Positions 31,801-42,909 are shown, counted from the first letter of the stretch. The stretch: DNA of 64,000 nt from Aspidapion aeneum (GCA_963576565.1 OY755039.1:79851455-79915454), one strand, 5' to 3'. Made by a program: numbers and translations. Notes: generated by a model not told the origin, from the sequence alone.

Positions 31801-34027
31801 ACTTTTGGCACCATTCATTTTGTGGTTAAAAGCATTGATTAAGGAACTTTGGCTATTGAAATTAGGGTGGGACGAAGAACCCCCAGAAAATATTAAGAAA
31901 AAATGGCAATTAGCGCGGTCCGAATGGGCTGAACTCGGAGAATTTCAAGTTCCAAGACATTTGGGTGCAAGTGAAAAGCAGCCAGTGATTATTATTGCTT
32001 TTGCGGATGCCAGTTTAATCGGTTACGGTTCAGTAGTTTATTTAAAAACGGGGTTTTCTTTCGGAAAAAAAGATATCAATATCCAGCTAGTTTGTGCGAA
32101 ATCTAAGGTTAGTCCGACTAAAACTATAACTATTCCCAGAATAGAACTGCTGGCCTGTCATTTACTATCAAAGCTGGTAAAAGAAGTTGTAGAAAATTAT
32201 CGAGATCGTGTTTTAATTTCAAAGATATTTGCATTTTCAGATTCATCGACGGTTATTAGCTGGTTAAACACTCCTTTTTTAAAAGATATTTTCGTGGCGA
32301 ATCGGATTTTACAAATAAAGGAAAATGTAAAAAATGCAATTTGGAATCACGTAGAGGGTATTCAAAACCCAGCTGATGCTTTATCGCGCGGACTTAGCCC
32401 TTCTCAATTAGTTTCGAATCCTTTATGGTTAAAGGGACCCTCATGGATCAGTCAGCCAGAAGAAGAGTGGCCCGAGTTTTTGAATATCGGGGGAAACTTT
32501 TCGGTTGATCGAGAGGAATCAGAGGTTTTTACGGTTAAAATGGAGGAAAGTTCTAATGCATTTTTTGAGTTAATGGAGCGAATGTCTTCTTTTTCCAAAA
32601 TGATTAGAACAACGGTTTTTATTTTGCGGTTTTTAAAGGTATTACCTAGAAGGCAGGGCATTGTTTTAGCGAGTGAGTCACAACAGGCGGAGCTAACGCT
32701 TATAAAATTAATCCAAGCCAAGCATTTTAAAAGCGAAATTAATCAGTTGAACTCGGGAGGCAAATGTAAAACGACATTAAAAAGACTTAATCCTTTTTTG
32801 CAGGATGGATTGTTGAGGGTTGGGGGTAGAATTGGTAACTCCAACCTAGATTTTTCTAAAAAACATCCACTTATTTTGCCTGCGAAGGACATTTTTACGG
32901 AAAAACTGGTTGAGTTTCATCATATTATTAACATGCATACGGGGGCCTACTTACTGGAGGCACTCTTACGTCAAAAATATTGGATTTTGGGGGGTAGAAA
33001 TTTGATTCGAAGTAAAATATACAAATGTAATCGCTGCTTTCGATTGAACCCAAAACATTTAACACCTTTGATGGGAAACTTACCCCTTCCAAGAGTACAA
33101 GAAGTTAAAGCTTTTACGAACAGTGGCGTAGATTATTTCGGTCCAGTTAGAATTTGTATGGGGAAAAGAAAAAATGCTCCCGTCTATAAGGGTTATGTAA
33201 GTCTGTTTGTGTGTATGTCTGTTAAGGCGCTGCATTTGGAGTTGGTTAGCTCGCTATCTACAGACTGTTTTTTGCAAGCATTCAAGCGGTTTATATCTCG
33301 TCGAGGGCCAGTTAGGGCACTTTATTCGGACCAAGGTCGGAATTTTGTAGGAGCTAAATCAGTCCTAAGCGAGTTAAAAGGACTCATGTGCTCTCCAGAA
33401 TATATTAGCGCATTTGAAACTGAGCTCGGAGTGCACGGTATAGAGTGGCATTTTAATAGCCCAGCAGCACCGGAACAAGGAGGTCTTTGGGAAAGCACCG
33501 TCAAATCGGTGAAAAATCATCTTTATCGGGTTATCGGAGACCAGTTGCTAACCTTTGAGGAGTTTTCCACTTTGTTGACGGAAGTTGAGGCACTGTTGAA
33601 CTCAAGGCCTTTGTGTCTGTTATCAGCAGATCCCAGTGCGCCAGAGGCTTTAACGCCCGCTCATTTTTTAACCTTAGCGCCATTACGTGGGTTTCCGGTA
33701 GAGAACGTTATGGGTGTGCCACTTAATAGATTGGATCGGTTCCAACTAGTGGATCGGATGGTACAAGATTTTTGGAGTAGATGGCGTTTAGAGTACTTGA
33801 GTAGTTTACAAATTCGAAAAAAGTGGAATGAACCTATTACTAATGTAACGGAAGGTACGGTAGTTATTCTCAAAACGGATAACGCTCCACCATTACATTG
33901 GCCATTGGCTATAATAACAAAAGTTCATCCAGGCAGTGACGGCGTTGTGCGCAACGTTACTCTAAAAACAAGCAAAGGCACTTTTACTAGGCCTGTAGTA
34001 AAATTGTGCCCTCTGCCAACACAGTAG
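28853..34027 (+). CDS. BEL/Pao gag-pol polyprotein (1724 aa, intact)
   Basis: Encodes the particle protein and enzymes for copying and inserting the element. ATG (AAAATGG context) is the first in the frame; TAG at 34025. Domains in order: coiled-coil-like N-terminus (1-120); DUF1759 gag from LPEFNGEIRQWETF (about 134-310); knuckles CSFCKKSGHYIGRC (331-344) and CFLCLSSSHGVRNC (365-378), then a third Cys/His cluster CTVCSKKHHVLLH; aspartic protease of the DUF1758 type with ILDSGSQTNLL (Asp472); reverse transcriptase with LTSDIKKMYLQI and YMDDF (879-883); the A17-type region; RNase H with AFADASLIGYG (Asp1052); integrase with HH (from His1356) and CNRC (1392-1395), catalytic Asp1427 (GVDYFGP), Asp1493 (YSDQGRNF) and Glu1547 (GGLWES); and a C-terminal DUF5641-type domain (WSRWRLEYL...). 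All key residues are present. Length is normal for the family. Confidence 0.95.
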   Translation: MASTSERQLKTLTAKKESLFSILQKLYDMSRDLSTENLKTKFRTLHASFEETKTNIYSILDEINEVQFEIDENYTPNYKVLESINELCCYIQTAAEKIKVPTQVTTNSGGSSRANTNPSGAPTLRRSLQIPDLHLPEFNGEIRQWETFHALYKSLVHTNPNLTDLDRIHLLIGCLRGSAQGVYAGIAIVPNNYNIIYQALCDKYENKRILANTYLQQIMDFKTFNTESERNLTTFLERFDTSVAALKNINLPDLTDFILIYVALSKLDSDTVRAFEIDQRGKDIPTYGDLIEFIKGQTRILHMNKPSSSTGGKLAVKSFFVGENKNKTNMCSFCKKSGHYIGRCDKFKQLTAFKRYEVVRENNWCFLCLSSSHGVRNCPSERACTVCSKKHHVLLHFAKTPQESDQSRGNTVSEISREGNFSGNTAQENFESHLCASSAEKRAFNYTTLLSTVVVSVVNGCMPNSTARFILDSGSQTNLLTLNCCKKLGLHISKNFSSLNGLGGNKQSVRGMTTLSIASRYNSNKKYTIDALLVEKITDNLPKVRVDVGAIPELDNIYLADNEFDKPGEIHGIIGVELFGIILGKNRITGTTGSPVAVETDFGYVVMGQVPVLSRTASPSVYFSLREEQSIEQLLNKFWEVEQVPNRPLLIPEEKECDDIFKSTYSRDKDGRFTVALPFRVSPESLGDSYINAKSRLLSLERRLIKDQNLRVEYNKVMQTLLDDGHMAPATSGDQDLSYYMAHHPVIKIGSSSTPVRVVLDASAPCDNHVSLNDILYCGPKLQANIVSLLLNFRLFQIALTSDIKKMYLQIKIVPEHWQFQKLLWRFNPENEIQTYEMRVVAFGLKSSPYLALRTVKQLVEEEGDKFPMAGKYVLRDLYMDDFCCSIDSEDQAVRLFQESVSLFKSGGFDLVKWSSNSVSVLEKIPVEKRLSETVVFKTDTKILGIQWNPENDTFGFKVRIPEPKCTKRAILSAVAQCFDPIGLLAPFILWLKALIKELWLLKLGWDEEPPENIKKKWQLARSEWAELGEFQVPRHLGASEKQPVIIIAFADASLIGYGSVVYLKTGFSFGKKDINIQLVCAKSKVSPTKTITIPRIELLACHLLSKLVKEVVENYRDRVLISKIFAFSDSSTVISWLNTPFLKDIFVANRILQIKENVKNAIWNHVEGIQNPADALSRGLSPSQLVSNPLWLKGPSWISQPEEEWPEFLNIGGNFSVDREESEVFTVKMEESSNAFFELMERMSSFSKMIRTTVFILRFLKVLPRRQGIVLASESQQAELTLIKLIQAKHFKSEINQLNSGGKCKTTLKRLNPFLQDGLLRVGGRIGNSNLDFSKKHPLILPAKDIFTEKLVEFHHIINMHTGAYLLEALLRQKYWILGGRNLIRSKIYKCNRCFRLNPKHLTPLMGNLPLPRVQEVKAFTNSGVDYFGPVRICMGKRKNAPVYKGYVSLFVCMSVKALHLELVSSLSTDCFLQAFKRFISRRGPVRALYSDQGRNFVGAKSVLSELKGLMCSPEYISAFETELGVHGIEWHFNSPAAPEQGGLWESTVKSVKNHLYRVIGDQLLTFEEFSTLLTEVEALLNSRPLCLLSADPSAPEALTPAHFLTLAPLRGFPVENVMGVPLNRLDRFQLVDRMVQDFWSRWRLEYLSSLQIRKKWNEPITNVTEGTVVILKTDNAPPLHWPLAIITKVHPGSDGVVRNVTLKTSKGTFTRPVVKLCPLPTQ

Positions 34028-34257
34028 TTTTTTTTTATGTTGTTTTGCTGGTTTTGTCAGCTTCAATAAGTTGATTTAGTTAAAAAAAAAAAAAAAAAAA
34101 AAATATTCTCTATTTTTATAATTATTTTTATTATTATTATTTATTTTTTGTTTAGGTTTTGGTTATTAAGGTTACGGGAAACCTTGCGGGTTTAGAGTTA
34201 GATAAGTTATTGTTAGTTTCTGTTTTTTTGTCTAATATGACTGAAAAACTATTTTTC

Positions 34258-34270
34258 AGGGTTGGGGGTA
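34258..34270 (+). promoter_or_regulatory. Polypurine tract before the 3' LTR
   Basis: AGGGTTGGGGGTA immediately precedes the LTR start TGTTCTCG. It is purine-rich with two T interruptions, so it is a slightly imperfect tract. Confidence 0.55.
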
Positions 34271-34682
34271 TGTTCTCGCCCTTTCTTAAATTAAAATATT
34301 CCAGGAAAATAACGAAAATCAGTTTGACAACATTGTATTTGTTCCGCTGCGAATTTATTTTTCTTTTCATAAAAGACTCGGGTTTTGGCCACCTTCGGAT
34401 AAGGTGAAAAACATATATTAGGCGGTTTCATAAAATTTTGTGGTGAAAGAAAAACGTCTTTTCTGCATCGAATAAAGAGTGGTCCTTTTTGGTTTACAAA
34501 TAAGCAAGCGACACCAGTATTCACTCAACCTTACAATTTTTCCTTTTACCTTTCCCTCCTATTTTCACAATTTTCCGAGTGAAAAATAATTAGGACAGAA
34601 GATCTACATAAACGTGGTGAGTACAAAAAAAATTTATCGTTTATTGGTGTTCATCAGCTTTTCATTGACTATCGTAGGAACA
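34271..34682 (+). repeat. 3' LTR of the BEL/Pao element
   Basis: Same length and, by eye, same sequence as 28085-28496. Followed by CATAT. Confidence 0.95.
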
Positions 34683-34687
34683 CATAT

Positions 34688-37247
34688 TATCAAGTAGCTA
34701 CACCTTTGGTTATCAAGATAGCAAGCTCCAGAATTATGGGGTTGGGAATCAAAAGCAAACTGTATAGTTCCAACCTTCACCAAATATTCGGTGGCATCAA
34801 AAAAAAATTTACAGATGATTTTTTGTAGATGCCTAACTGACTACAGCAGCATCAAATGTAGCTGCAAAAAAATGTCCATGTTCCATAAAGAAGTCGAGCC
34901 AAAAATTCAAAAAAGCAAGACGACAAACAAAATAATTATAATAATATTAATTATAAACATTTTCACACCACCTCTATCCAAATATTACTACGTACGTACA
35001 GAATTGCATCAGTTTTTGCATCTACATTTATATAAGAATTCTTCTTATTCCATATGCAATATGAAATTAAAATTTGTAGGCATAGTTAATACAATATGTT
35101 AAGAATGTTTTATAGAAGGTTAATTGATATAAATAAATCTAAAAATTGTTCTTATTATACATGACTTATAAAAACTTAACTATCCATGACATGAGCCAGC
35201 AATTGGCTACCTAATTTTTTTGCTGGCTCAATAAATTTATAACCCTTAATAATAATATTAATACTTCAATTATTGTAATTACAACGTTTTTCCATAAGTT
35301 TCTTTTCAAATAATACTTATTCCTTTTAATTTACCCCTGTCCTTGTGCCCTTAAAGTCGATAGCTAGACGGAAGACCCATAATATTGATTATGATTAAGA
35401 AGATAATAGTAAAAGTAAATATCCAGTTTTTTGTAGAAAATCAGAAATATCAACTTAAAACTAAAATACATTCCGTTACTCAATAATGAACTAAAGGGTA
35501 TATGTACATACATCTCCTTTAAAACTACTCAAAAAGTTGACACTATCTATTAATATTCTATGCATAGTTTTAGCAGTTACGGCGCTATTTTGAGGAGAGC
35601 CCCACGACTCTTTTGACTCTATCGTCGAAAATCCTTGGGTCCATCTCACCGACTTTTTTATAATCATAATATGACGTAATAATAATAATAATGACCATTC
35701 TTAAATTGTATAATGCTCAAGGGCGAGAGGTAGGATTTAGTCTTGCCTTAAACTCAATGTTTTTTAAAATGTCTTTTCTTCAAAATGCGTTATATATATA
35801 TGGGGGATGGGGTCGAAATTCCTGAATTTTTGAATTACGTAATTTAAGAACCTTCCCTAAAAAAAAGTACCTATAGCTATAGTTTTTATATTTTGTTGGA
35901 CATTTAAAGCATTTTCTTGTGCAAAATGTTACTCAATGGTAAACTAAAGGATAAAGGTGTAACTTAAACTGACTCCTCCAAAACTACTTGAAATGAGAAG
36001 TCGAAGCGGCCCAAAGCGCGCTATGTTGACGATGTATGAGTTCGTCAAAGAGACACTGAGAAACCCTTCAAAATCTATCTATTAGTTTATACCACAAAGT
36101 ATATAGCCTATAGCAGCTATATACTTTGTGTTTATACATAGTTAGCAGTGATTACTTATAAAACCATAATCATTGGTTTTATGCTGGATTTATACAGATA
36201 AAAACAAATATTAAAATAAAAACAAAAGTTGACTCTATGAAAAACTGTGTAGGTGCTTATACAGAACAAGATAAAAATAAAAATAAAAAGTTGACCAACT
36301 TTTAACTCTTATTTAATTTTTATCCGGAAATTGATGTGCACATATGCGACATCGCGTCACGTGACTTTTGTTGTTGTTTTAATAGAGAATTTTATGTCTT
36401 TTTTTCAGTTTATTTTAGTTTTTTTAGGCAATCCAACTTGAGAAAGCCAGTGGTTTAATCCAAAAATACTTTTAAACTCTTTTTGCAAATAAAGTATTAA
36501 TTTTTTTTTAATTTTAATTATTATTTGGCTGTGTATAAACAGCAAAACATTTTAATTTTTATATTAATTTAAACCCAGCATTAGTCAATCGGGTTTGTAA
36601 TTTTAAATTGCCATTTTCCTCACAAGTGCAGAAAATTGATTTTTCCGCACTCAAATACCGTTGACAGAACTATGCGTAGCACGTTAGTCTGTCAAGCATT
36701 TAAGTGTCTAGATATAGGTTCCTGCAAGTGTTAGGAGCAATTGCTTTTCTACAAGCGTCAGGAAAGCATAAAAAAGTTAAATTACAGGAAAAATCAACCA
36801 AAATGCATCCACATCACATCACGAAACTTACAAAATAAAGTCCTAGTGTTTTACTGAGATATTATAACTATATAATATCTTAATTTGACCCCACAGTAAC
36901 CAAGGATACAGTGGCGGCTTGCCTAATGACGCAGGTAAAGCGCTGCTTCACCTCTTTTTCATACTAAATATAATAATCTAAGAATCTAATAAGATACAAG
37001 ATAAATATAAGAATTTGACAAAAAATTAAAAATCGGAGCCGCGGGGAACTCTCTCTATATTTTGCAATTAGCAGGCAACAACATATCGAGAGAATGCGAA
37101 CCTATCATAGAGACAAGCATTGTTGCAGCGATTTTTGTTTTTTGTTCGCCTGTGTCTACTGGATATGTCGCGTCTGTTAATTGTCATGACATGGTCGCAT
37201 GCTTTGGCAGTGCAAAAATCAGATGTTGAACCTACATTATTGAAATA
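34688..37247. other. No gene seen; one perfect hairpin
   Basis: AT-rich. 36093-36130 is a perfect 15-bp stem hairpin (CACAAAGTATATAGC and its complement, 8-nt loop). CAGTGGCGGCTTGCC at 36909 resembles the end at 53914-53925 and looks like a one-sided hAT-like terminus. 34791-35102 is open for 103 codons but mostly low-complexity. Confidence 0.5.
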
Positions 37248-37441
37248 GTGAAAATTTTATGAAAATCGGTTAAGCGGTTTAGGAGCTATCGTGTTACGGA
37301 CAGACATACACACACACAGACAGACGTCACGATATTGCTGAGATAGGTCCACAAATACACTCAAATAACACATTTTCACTGTTATCTAAAAATTTGTCGT
37401 AAATAATACCTTTACTAGCCATTGCTGCGTGGGCTATAGGA
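37248..37441 (+). repeat. Dispersed ~200-bp repeat, copy 1
   Basis: GTGAAAATTTTATGAAAATC, then AAGCGGTTTAGGAGCTATCG, an (AC)n tract, CACGATATTGCTGAGATAGG, and TAGCCATTGCTGCGTGGGC. The same order is found at 37953-38148. It resembles the 3' tails of some LINEs, but this cannot be settled here. Confidence 0.75.
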
Positions 37442-37952
37442 AGTTAAAAAATGTCAAATTATATTAAATTTAAATATACACAAATATTGAAGCTGTCTTA
37501 TTGATACGTTGCTAAGGTTTCTAAGTAGTGCGTGTGCAGTAAAATTCTACTTTCCGCACGCAAATGAGTGCGGTAAAGTTCACTTTATCGCACTTTATCG
37601 CAGAATGAGTTTCTAGGGCACATAATAATATCGTTGATACTAATTAATAGAGATTTTGTGAGGGCACATGAGTCAAAAGACCAAAACAAATAAATGGATA
37701 CATGGTGGATCTGATATCTTCCTGGCTAGCCTATTAGCACACAAGTGAACTCCATGATATATCAGCCTTGAAAACAGTTTTTTGTAAATATCTCAGAAAT
37801 GAAAGCTTCTACGAAATTTTTGGTTATAACACAAATTATTAAGCAAAATGTTATCTACTAGCTTCCAAAAAGTCATTAAGTAGCATTAAATGGATTTTGA
37901 CCCAAATCTAATCAGCTCGTTACATTGTCGAACAGGTCGAACACTAGTTTAC

Positions 37953-38148
37953 GTGAAAATTTTATGAAAATCAGTTAAGCGATTTAGGAGCTAGCGTGTT
38001 ATGGACAAACACACACACACCGATAGACATCACGACGATATTGCTAAGATAGGTCAAAATACACCCAAATAACATTTTCGGCGTTATTTAAAAAAAAAAT
38101 CGTCCAAATTAATACCTTTTCTAGCCATTGCTGCGCGGGCTAGGAAGG
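37953..38148 (+). repeat. Dispersed ~200-bp repeat, copy 2
   Basis: Second copy of 37248-37441, about 700 bp downstream in the same orientation, diverged at roughly one base in ten. Confidence 0.75.
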
Positions 38149-38676
38149 TAAAAATAAGTTTCACCCGCTTTTGAGGATTTGCCCATAAAAATAAAAAGTT
38201 TAAAAAAATTATTGATGATGATAAGACACATGCTTCGAGGGCTTTAAAAAATAAAACGAAAAACTTTTTATAAAACCTACAGAGCACTCTTGTTTAGAAT
38301 AAGGGACTCACCAAGAAAGAAAATCAATGTGAACACTAAGCTCTAAATCCTCCTGAAACAACGGCTCTATCTCTAGCTAGAATTTTAAATCGATTGAACT
38401 GTCCGGAACTCTATATTTACCTTGCCAAAATAAAATCCATATTGAGGCTACAATCATTAATTTAAATTTTACTGTTACATCAGGGATTAAAAAATACTTT
38501 TATTACAAGCTTTTTCGAATTCTTGAGCTTCTTAGCTTTACGTGAGAATATCCTCAACATCGTTTTATTTACAAAAAAGCGAGCCTAAGCGAAGGCTAAA
38601 AAGACACTTTAGTTCCTTAACTAGTTTATATTAGTATATTATACACCAATTCGTCAAGGGATAAAAAGACACTTTC
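38149..38676. other. No gene seen
   Basis: AT-rich sequence between a dispersed repeat and a MITE; a short minus-strand frame (38084-38287) is not supported. Confidence 0.5.
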
Positions 38677-38684
38677 GTCCAGAG

Positions 38685-38862
38685 CAGTGGCAGAAATAGA
38701 AAAAAAGGTTCGGGGTGGGTCCGAGACAGTTTAAGGGGGGGGGGGCGAGACCCCATGAGGCCGTATTTTATGCTTGTATTCATGAAATATGTAGCAAATA
38801 TCTAAAAAAATCATAGCTTCGGGGGGCCAGGCCCCCCAGGCCCCCTCTTATACACGACACTG
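38685..38862. mobile_element. 178-bp hAT-like MITE with 8-bp target duplication
   Basis: Ends are CAGTGGC and GACACTG. GTCCAGAG stands immediately before (38677-38684) and after (38863-38870), an exact 8-bp duplication, the length made by hAT transposases. The interior is non-coding with a GGGGGGCCAGGCCCCCC palindrome and a run of about 12 G. Confidence 0.8.
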
Positions 38863-39164
38863 GTCCAGAGGTCTATATATTATTTTTCGCACTTATTATT
38901 ATTATTTACAAAAGAATATTACAAAAAAAAATCAAGAAATTTGAGGCATTCTATCAAAAACAAAATGTCAAATTAACGTCGGGCGGTAGACAATTTGGCC
39001 TACATTGGAAAAGTGTACGAAAGATTTGGTTGCCAAAGTATTTGTGGTGTAACAAAAACAAGGCGTAAACAAAGCTTAGTTGAGAACTTATTTTTTTGCA
39101 TAAATCGTTAAATTGTTTCGGTAATAATATTAATATTGTGATATATTTTAGTAATATACACATT

Positions 39165-39480
39165 ATTTTTATATCCAGTTCTTCCAGTATTTTTATCAGT
39201 TCTTCTTTCTTCTCTGTTATTAAGGCGATATCATCTTAGGTGGTTTAAGTAGTGTCCGTTTACTTTGATGCCCATTTCTTCCCAATCTAAGTTTTTAAAA
39301 ACATCTTCTAGGCCCTGGTTAAATAGTTTAGGGGAAATTGTATCACCCTGGCTGACACCTATTCTTATGTGGATTGGCTTGGTTCCTTTGTGGATTTTGA
39401 TTGATGTTGTTGCTTCGCTATATATATTGACTAATAATTCTGTGTATCTGTGATCGATTCGGCAATTAATTAAACTTTTA
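39165..39480 (-). pseudogene. RTE-type LINE reverse transcriptase fragment
   Basis: Minus-strand translation gives IDHRYTELLVNIYSEATTS, then IRIGVSQGDTISPKLFNQGL (RT motif B), and DDIALITEKKEELIKILEEL (second half of the catalytic ADD motif). It is the same family as 8918-9740; the two agree closely over CTGTGATCGATTCGGC and CCCAATCTAAG. Both ends are truncated and a frame change separates the motifs. Confidence 0.8.
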
Positions 39481-39589
39481 AAAAAACTGCCCCTTTTACC
39501 CCCCAGGGGCGCGGCTAGAAATACATTCTCTATTGATTGGTATAAGCAAATCTTTTCTAGCGTTTACAGTTTTCGAGATAAAAAAATTT

Positions 39590-40005
39590 AAAATGCCGTT
39601 AAATGATTTTTTCACCTATGTTTACAAGTTATAACGCCGTTAAGTATCATAACTAACCTAAAATGCCGCTAAGTTTTTTTTCTTACTTAGCTAAAATGCG
39701 GCTAACTGGTTTTTGTATTCTATAATGCGGTTAAAGTACCTTAACCTTTTTATAGTCCATTTTCATTTTAAATAAAAAAGGGATAATCCAATGCTACAAA
39801 GCCGTTAAATAAAATTACTATTCTTAAATGTTGTTAAGGATACTTTACCGCCTTTTAGAATTTTATTTGTCATATGTTAATTTTATAATTTTCAAGGTAT
39901 ATATGTCCACAATGGCTTTTTATAAATGATAGTATAAACAATTTGCATGCAAAAACAAGACTAAAATGCCGCTATCCTGCTTTGCTACACTATAAAGCCG
40001 TTATC
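39590..40005. repeat. Left subterminal motif cluster (A)AATGCCGYTAA
   Basis: Copies at about 39590 (AAAATGCCGTTAA), 39631 (ATAACGCCGTTAAG), 39659 (TAAAATGCCGCTAAG), 39691 (CTAAAATGCGGCTAA), 39721 (TATAATGCGGTTAA), 39794 (CTACAAAGCCGTTAA), 39961 (CTAAAATGCCGCTAT) and 39991 (TATAAAGCCGTTAT). Confidence 0.8.
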
Positions 40006-40191
40006 TAAACTCGCGTTGGTCTAAAAATTTCTTGGGCTAGACTCGATCATTGCCGTAGTCCGGGCAGTCTGTGTCTCTAGCACGCGTCTTGAGGAAACAG
40101 GGGCTCTCTATCTTCATTCGAATTAGTGAGTTTGAGGGAAGTAGATGACACTCACGCGCTATAACACCTGCATGTTTGCAATTGTGTTGCA

Positions 40192-42902
40192 ATGGCTAGC
40201 GAAAATAATTTTAGGTAGGGAAATTATTTTTACTGTGCAGTTTTTTATTGTTTCTTTGAGTTCGAGTATGTGACTTTGAAATGGATGTATGTATCACCAA
40301 ATGGCTTAACCAATTTTAAGAAATAAAGTACCTACTGTTAAATTGACCTGCGTCAAACAAATGACTTAAAATAATATGGCAGAAGTTAGGCTTTATTTTT
40401 ATTATGATTTTATAATTATATTGTATTCAAATATAAAGCAATTTTGATACCAACCTCTTTTTGGTGTGTTTTTCGTGAAGTTCCGCAGATATCACCAATT
40501 AGCTAACTTATTTTATTTCTTGCAAAAAAAAAACAGCAAAAATACTAAAAATAACTTAAAAAAAACATAAAAATAGAAACATTTTTTTCGCTAAGCCGGT
40601 AAAGAAGGGTTTTGTTTCTCTTGTATTTTTTCGTGGGCAGCTCGAAGATAACTCTACAGGTACCTGGTAAGATCATGTGCCTGCCTGTTTTTTTTTTTGG
40701 TTTTTGGTAAAAAACATAATATGTAGGTAGAGTGAGCAGTTGATATTTTTCTAAGTGCTCTTTATTGTTACAGTTGCCCTGCTATTTCAAAGAGATCTAA
40801 AATGATCCTCAATATGGTATCGAAGAAACCCGGTACAGTCGTAAGTAAAGCACAAAAAAAATGCTGAAAAAAAATACAAAAAAATCCTGAGCCCATATTG
40901 AAAGATTTTGTCAACAGTCTATATGCAAGGCCCTATTCGATGACCTCCAGTGTTTTTGAAAGATTTTGTGAGACACAAACCACAAACAGTTCGCATCACA
41001 GGTTTAACTTAAATCATTACACAAGCATTCTAAATAAAGCCTTCCCAAAAGAATCAACATTTGATAACAGTACTACAAAGCAATTTGAAATCTCAACTTT
41101 AGAGAACAATAATGCTTCATTCAATTTATTTAAAGATATGTCGTTACAAGAGTCTCATATATTGTGCAATGACATCGAACCCAATGTTGGTCGTGGCTCA
41201 ACTACTGAAAACGTTCAAAGTGATTTTGATTCCGACGACTCAATACATGATAAAGATTATATTCCATCCTCGAGTGAAGATTCTAATGACGATTTTCAAG
41301 GAGCTAGACTAAGAAACAAAAAGATTCAATTGCCACGAAAATATAACCAATCAAATAAAGAGAATTTTGAAATTGTGTCATCGGCTACAGTTTCGGAAAT
41401 ATTACGTCCCAATTTCCTGAGCCCTGTTTCTTTTATCGAAAGAGGCCCGAACTTTGAGGGAAAAAGTATGAGCGAACAAAAAAGAAACCCAAGAAGGGTA
41501 TTTGCGTTTAAAAAATTTAATGACGCCAGAGTTGAAGTATGTAAATTTTTTTAACGACCTTAGGTTACGTGAAAACAAATGACAGAATTTTACATAACAA
41601 TTTCAGATATCCCATAATGGATAAACGAGGAAAGCACCAGAAAACGCCTGCATTTGATCGTGATTTGTTGAGCCAGCATGTGGAATCGTTCAACCCTTTA
41701 GAACCCCACTACAGGCGAGAACATGCTCCTCTACGCCGTTACTTACCAAGCGATATTAATGTAGTTTCCATGCATAGACATTTCTGTGAGAAGTACCCGC
41801 ATAAGACGATTTCGTACAAACTATATCGACAACACGTAAAAAAAATGAATATTTCCTTTACTCGACTTGGCAATGAGGAATGCGAAATTTGTGAGGACCA
41901 GAGCTTGCATGAAAAAGACACATCTCATGATGCTAGGAAAGACAATTTTCCAGACGACTATGCAACGTGTGTGGGGTGGGTCAAGCATAACGAGAAATGT
42001 ATTAAAGCAAGAGAACTTTACGAAGCACACAAAAAACTACCACAAAATGATTCCCAAAAATATTATAGCGCAGACTTAGAAAAGGTTATAATGTTACCGA
42101 GGTTGGAGTCATTCAAAGCTGTAATTTTCTGTCAACGTCTTGTGGCTTTCAATCAAACTTTGACACCACTAGGCAAAATCACTGCACAATCTAAACCACT
42201 TACAGTTATCTGGCATGATAGCATTGGGGGAAGAAAACATGCTTTTTATCATTTTCTTTTACGTAACAGAGACATTACTAATATACACATATGGCTCGAT
42301 CACTCTAGTGCCCAAAATAAAAATTGGCTACTTTATTCATTGCTCGTTCACATAGTCAACAGTGAAGTCTTATGTACAACACAAATTACACAGGTACACC
42401 ACCAAGTAGAGTTGGCCATGAAGAAGAACTCTATGATTTTACTGATCTCGAAGATTCAGTGGCGTCAATTAATAATTCCAAAGTAATTGTGAAATCTATG
42501 TCAACAGAAAATTTTCTTAATATACGAAATTATGTATCAGACCGAAGAGTTCAAAATTCTAATCCCAGAGCGTTTTTAAAAAATATGACTCATGTATGCT
42601 TTACCCGAAACAGTTATGACCTTATGTATAAGAATAACTTCGATGACCAATTTAATTCTCTACGCTTTCTAAATGACAAATACATAAAAAATCCAAATAT
42701 TATGAAACTTGAATTTCGTTCCAAACTAAAAGGTGTTGATTCTAAAAGAAAATCTGACATAATTGATAAATTGTCATGCATAATCCCTTCCCACAAACTT
42801 CTGTTTTGGAAAAACTTGCCAACGCAGGTGAATGACAGCGCCAGTACAAAAAAAAATGGAAAAGAGGTGGTGAATAGATACATATTGCAAAATATTAACT
42901 AG
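40192..42902 (+). pseudogene. DDE-like transposase gene, two exons, broken by stop and frameshifts
   Basis: A short first exon (40192-40214, MASENNF plus two bases) ends at TTTTAG|GTAGGG. A 559-nt intron ends in TTATTGTTACAG, and the second exon (from 40774) continues in phase (Ser, then CPAISKRSKMILNM). Exon 2 meets a TGA at 40865, runs open to 41554, shifts frame in a run of T (41544-41550; the other frame reads LTTLGYVKTND), continues in 41569-42486, and shifts again near 42425 into 42372-42902. Visible motifs are KRGKHQKTPAF, SFNPLEPHYRRE, a CEIC...H cluster, VIWHDSIGGR, IWLDHSSAQNKNWLLY and VHHQVELAMKK. These recall a family of uncharacterised insect and cnidarian proteins with an RNase-H-like DDE core (WHD, D-SAQNKN, HHQVE). 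I recall this from family knowledge and could not check it; the superfamily name (Sola or another) is uncertain. Residues expected just before HHQVE seem deleted. Confidence 0.6.
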
Positions 42903-42909
42903 TTTTTAA

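Larger units (their letters stand above)
28085..34682 (+). mobile_element. Complete BEL/Pao LTR retrotransposon
   Basis: Two 412-bp LTRs (28085-28496 and 34271-34682) have TG...CA ends and read identically by eye. They are flanked by CATAT at 28080-28084 and at 34683-34687, a 5-bp target duplication. Inside are a primer-site candidate, a 356-bp leader, one uninterrupted gag-pol frame of 1724 codons, a 3' segment with a run of 22 A near 34083 and a purine-rich tract before the 3' LTR. There is no envelope gene. Identical LTRs and an intact frame mean a very recent insertion, possibly still competent. Confidence 0.95.

Noticed and set aside
42372..42486. Separate gene starting at 42372
   Set aside because: It is the frameshifted continuation of the transposase-like protein, overlapping the end of the previous frame at the HHQVE region.
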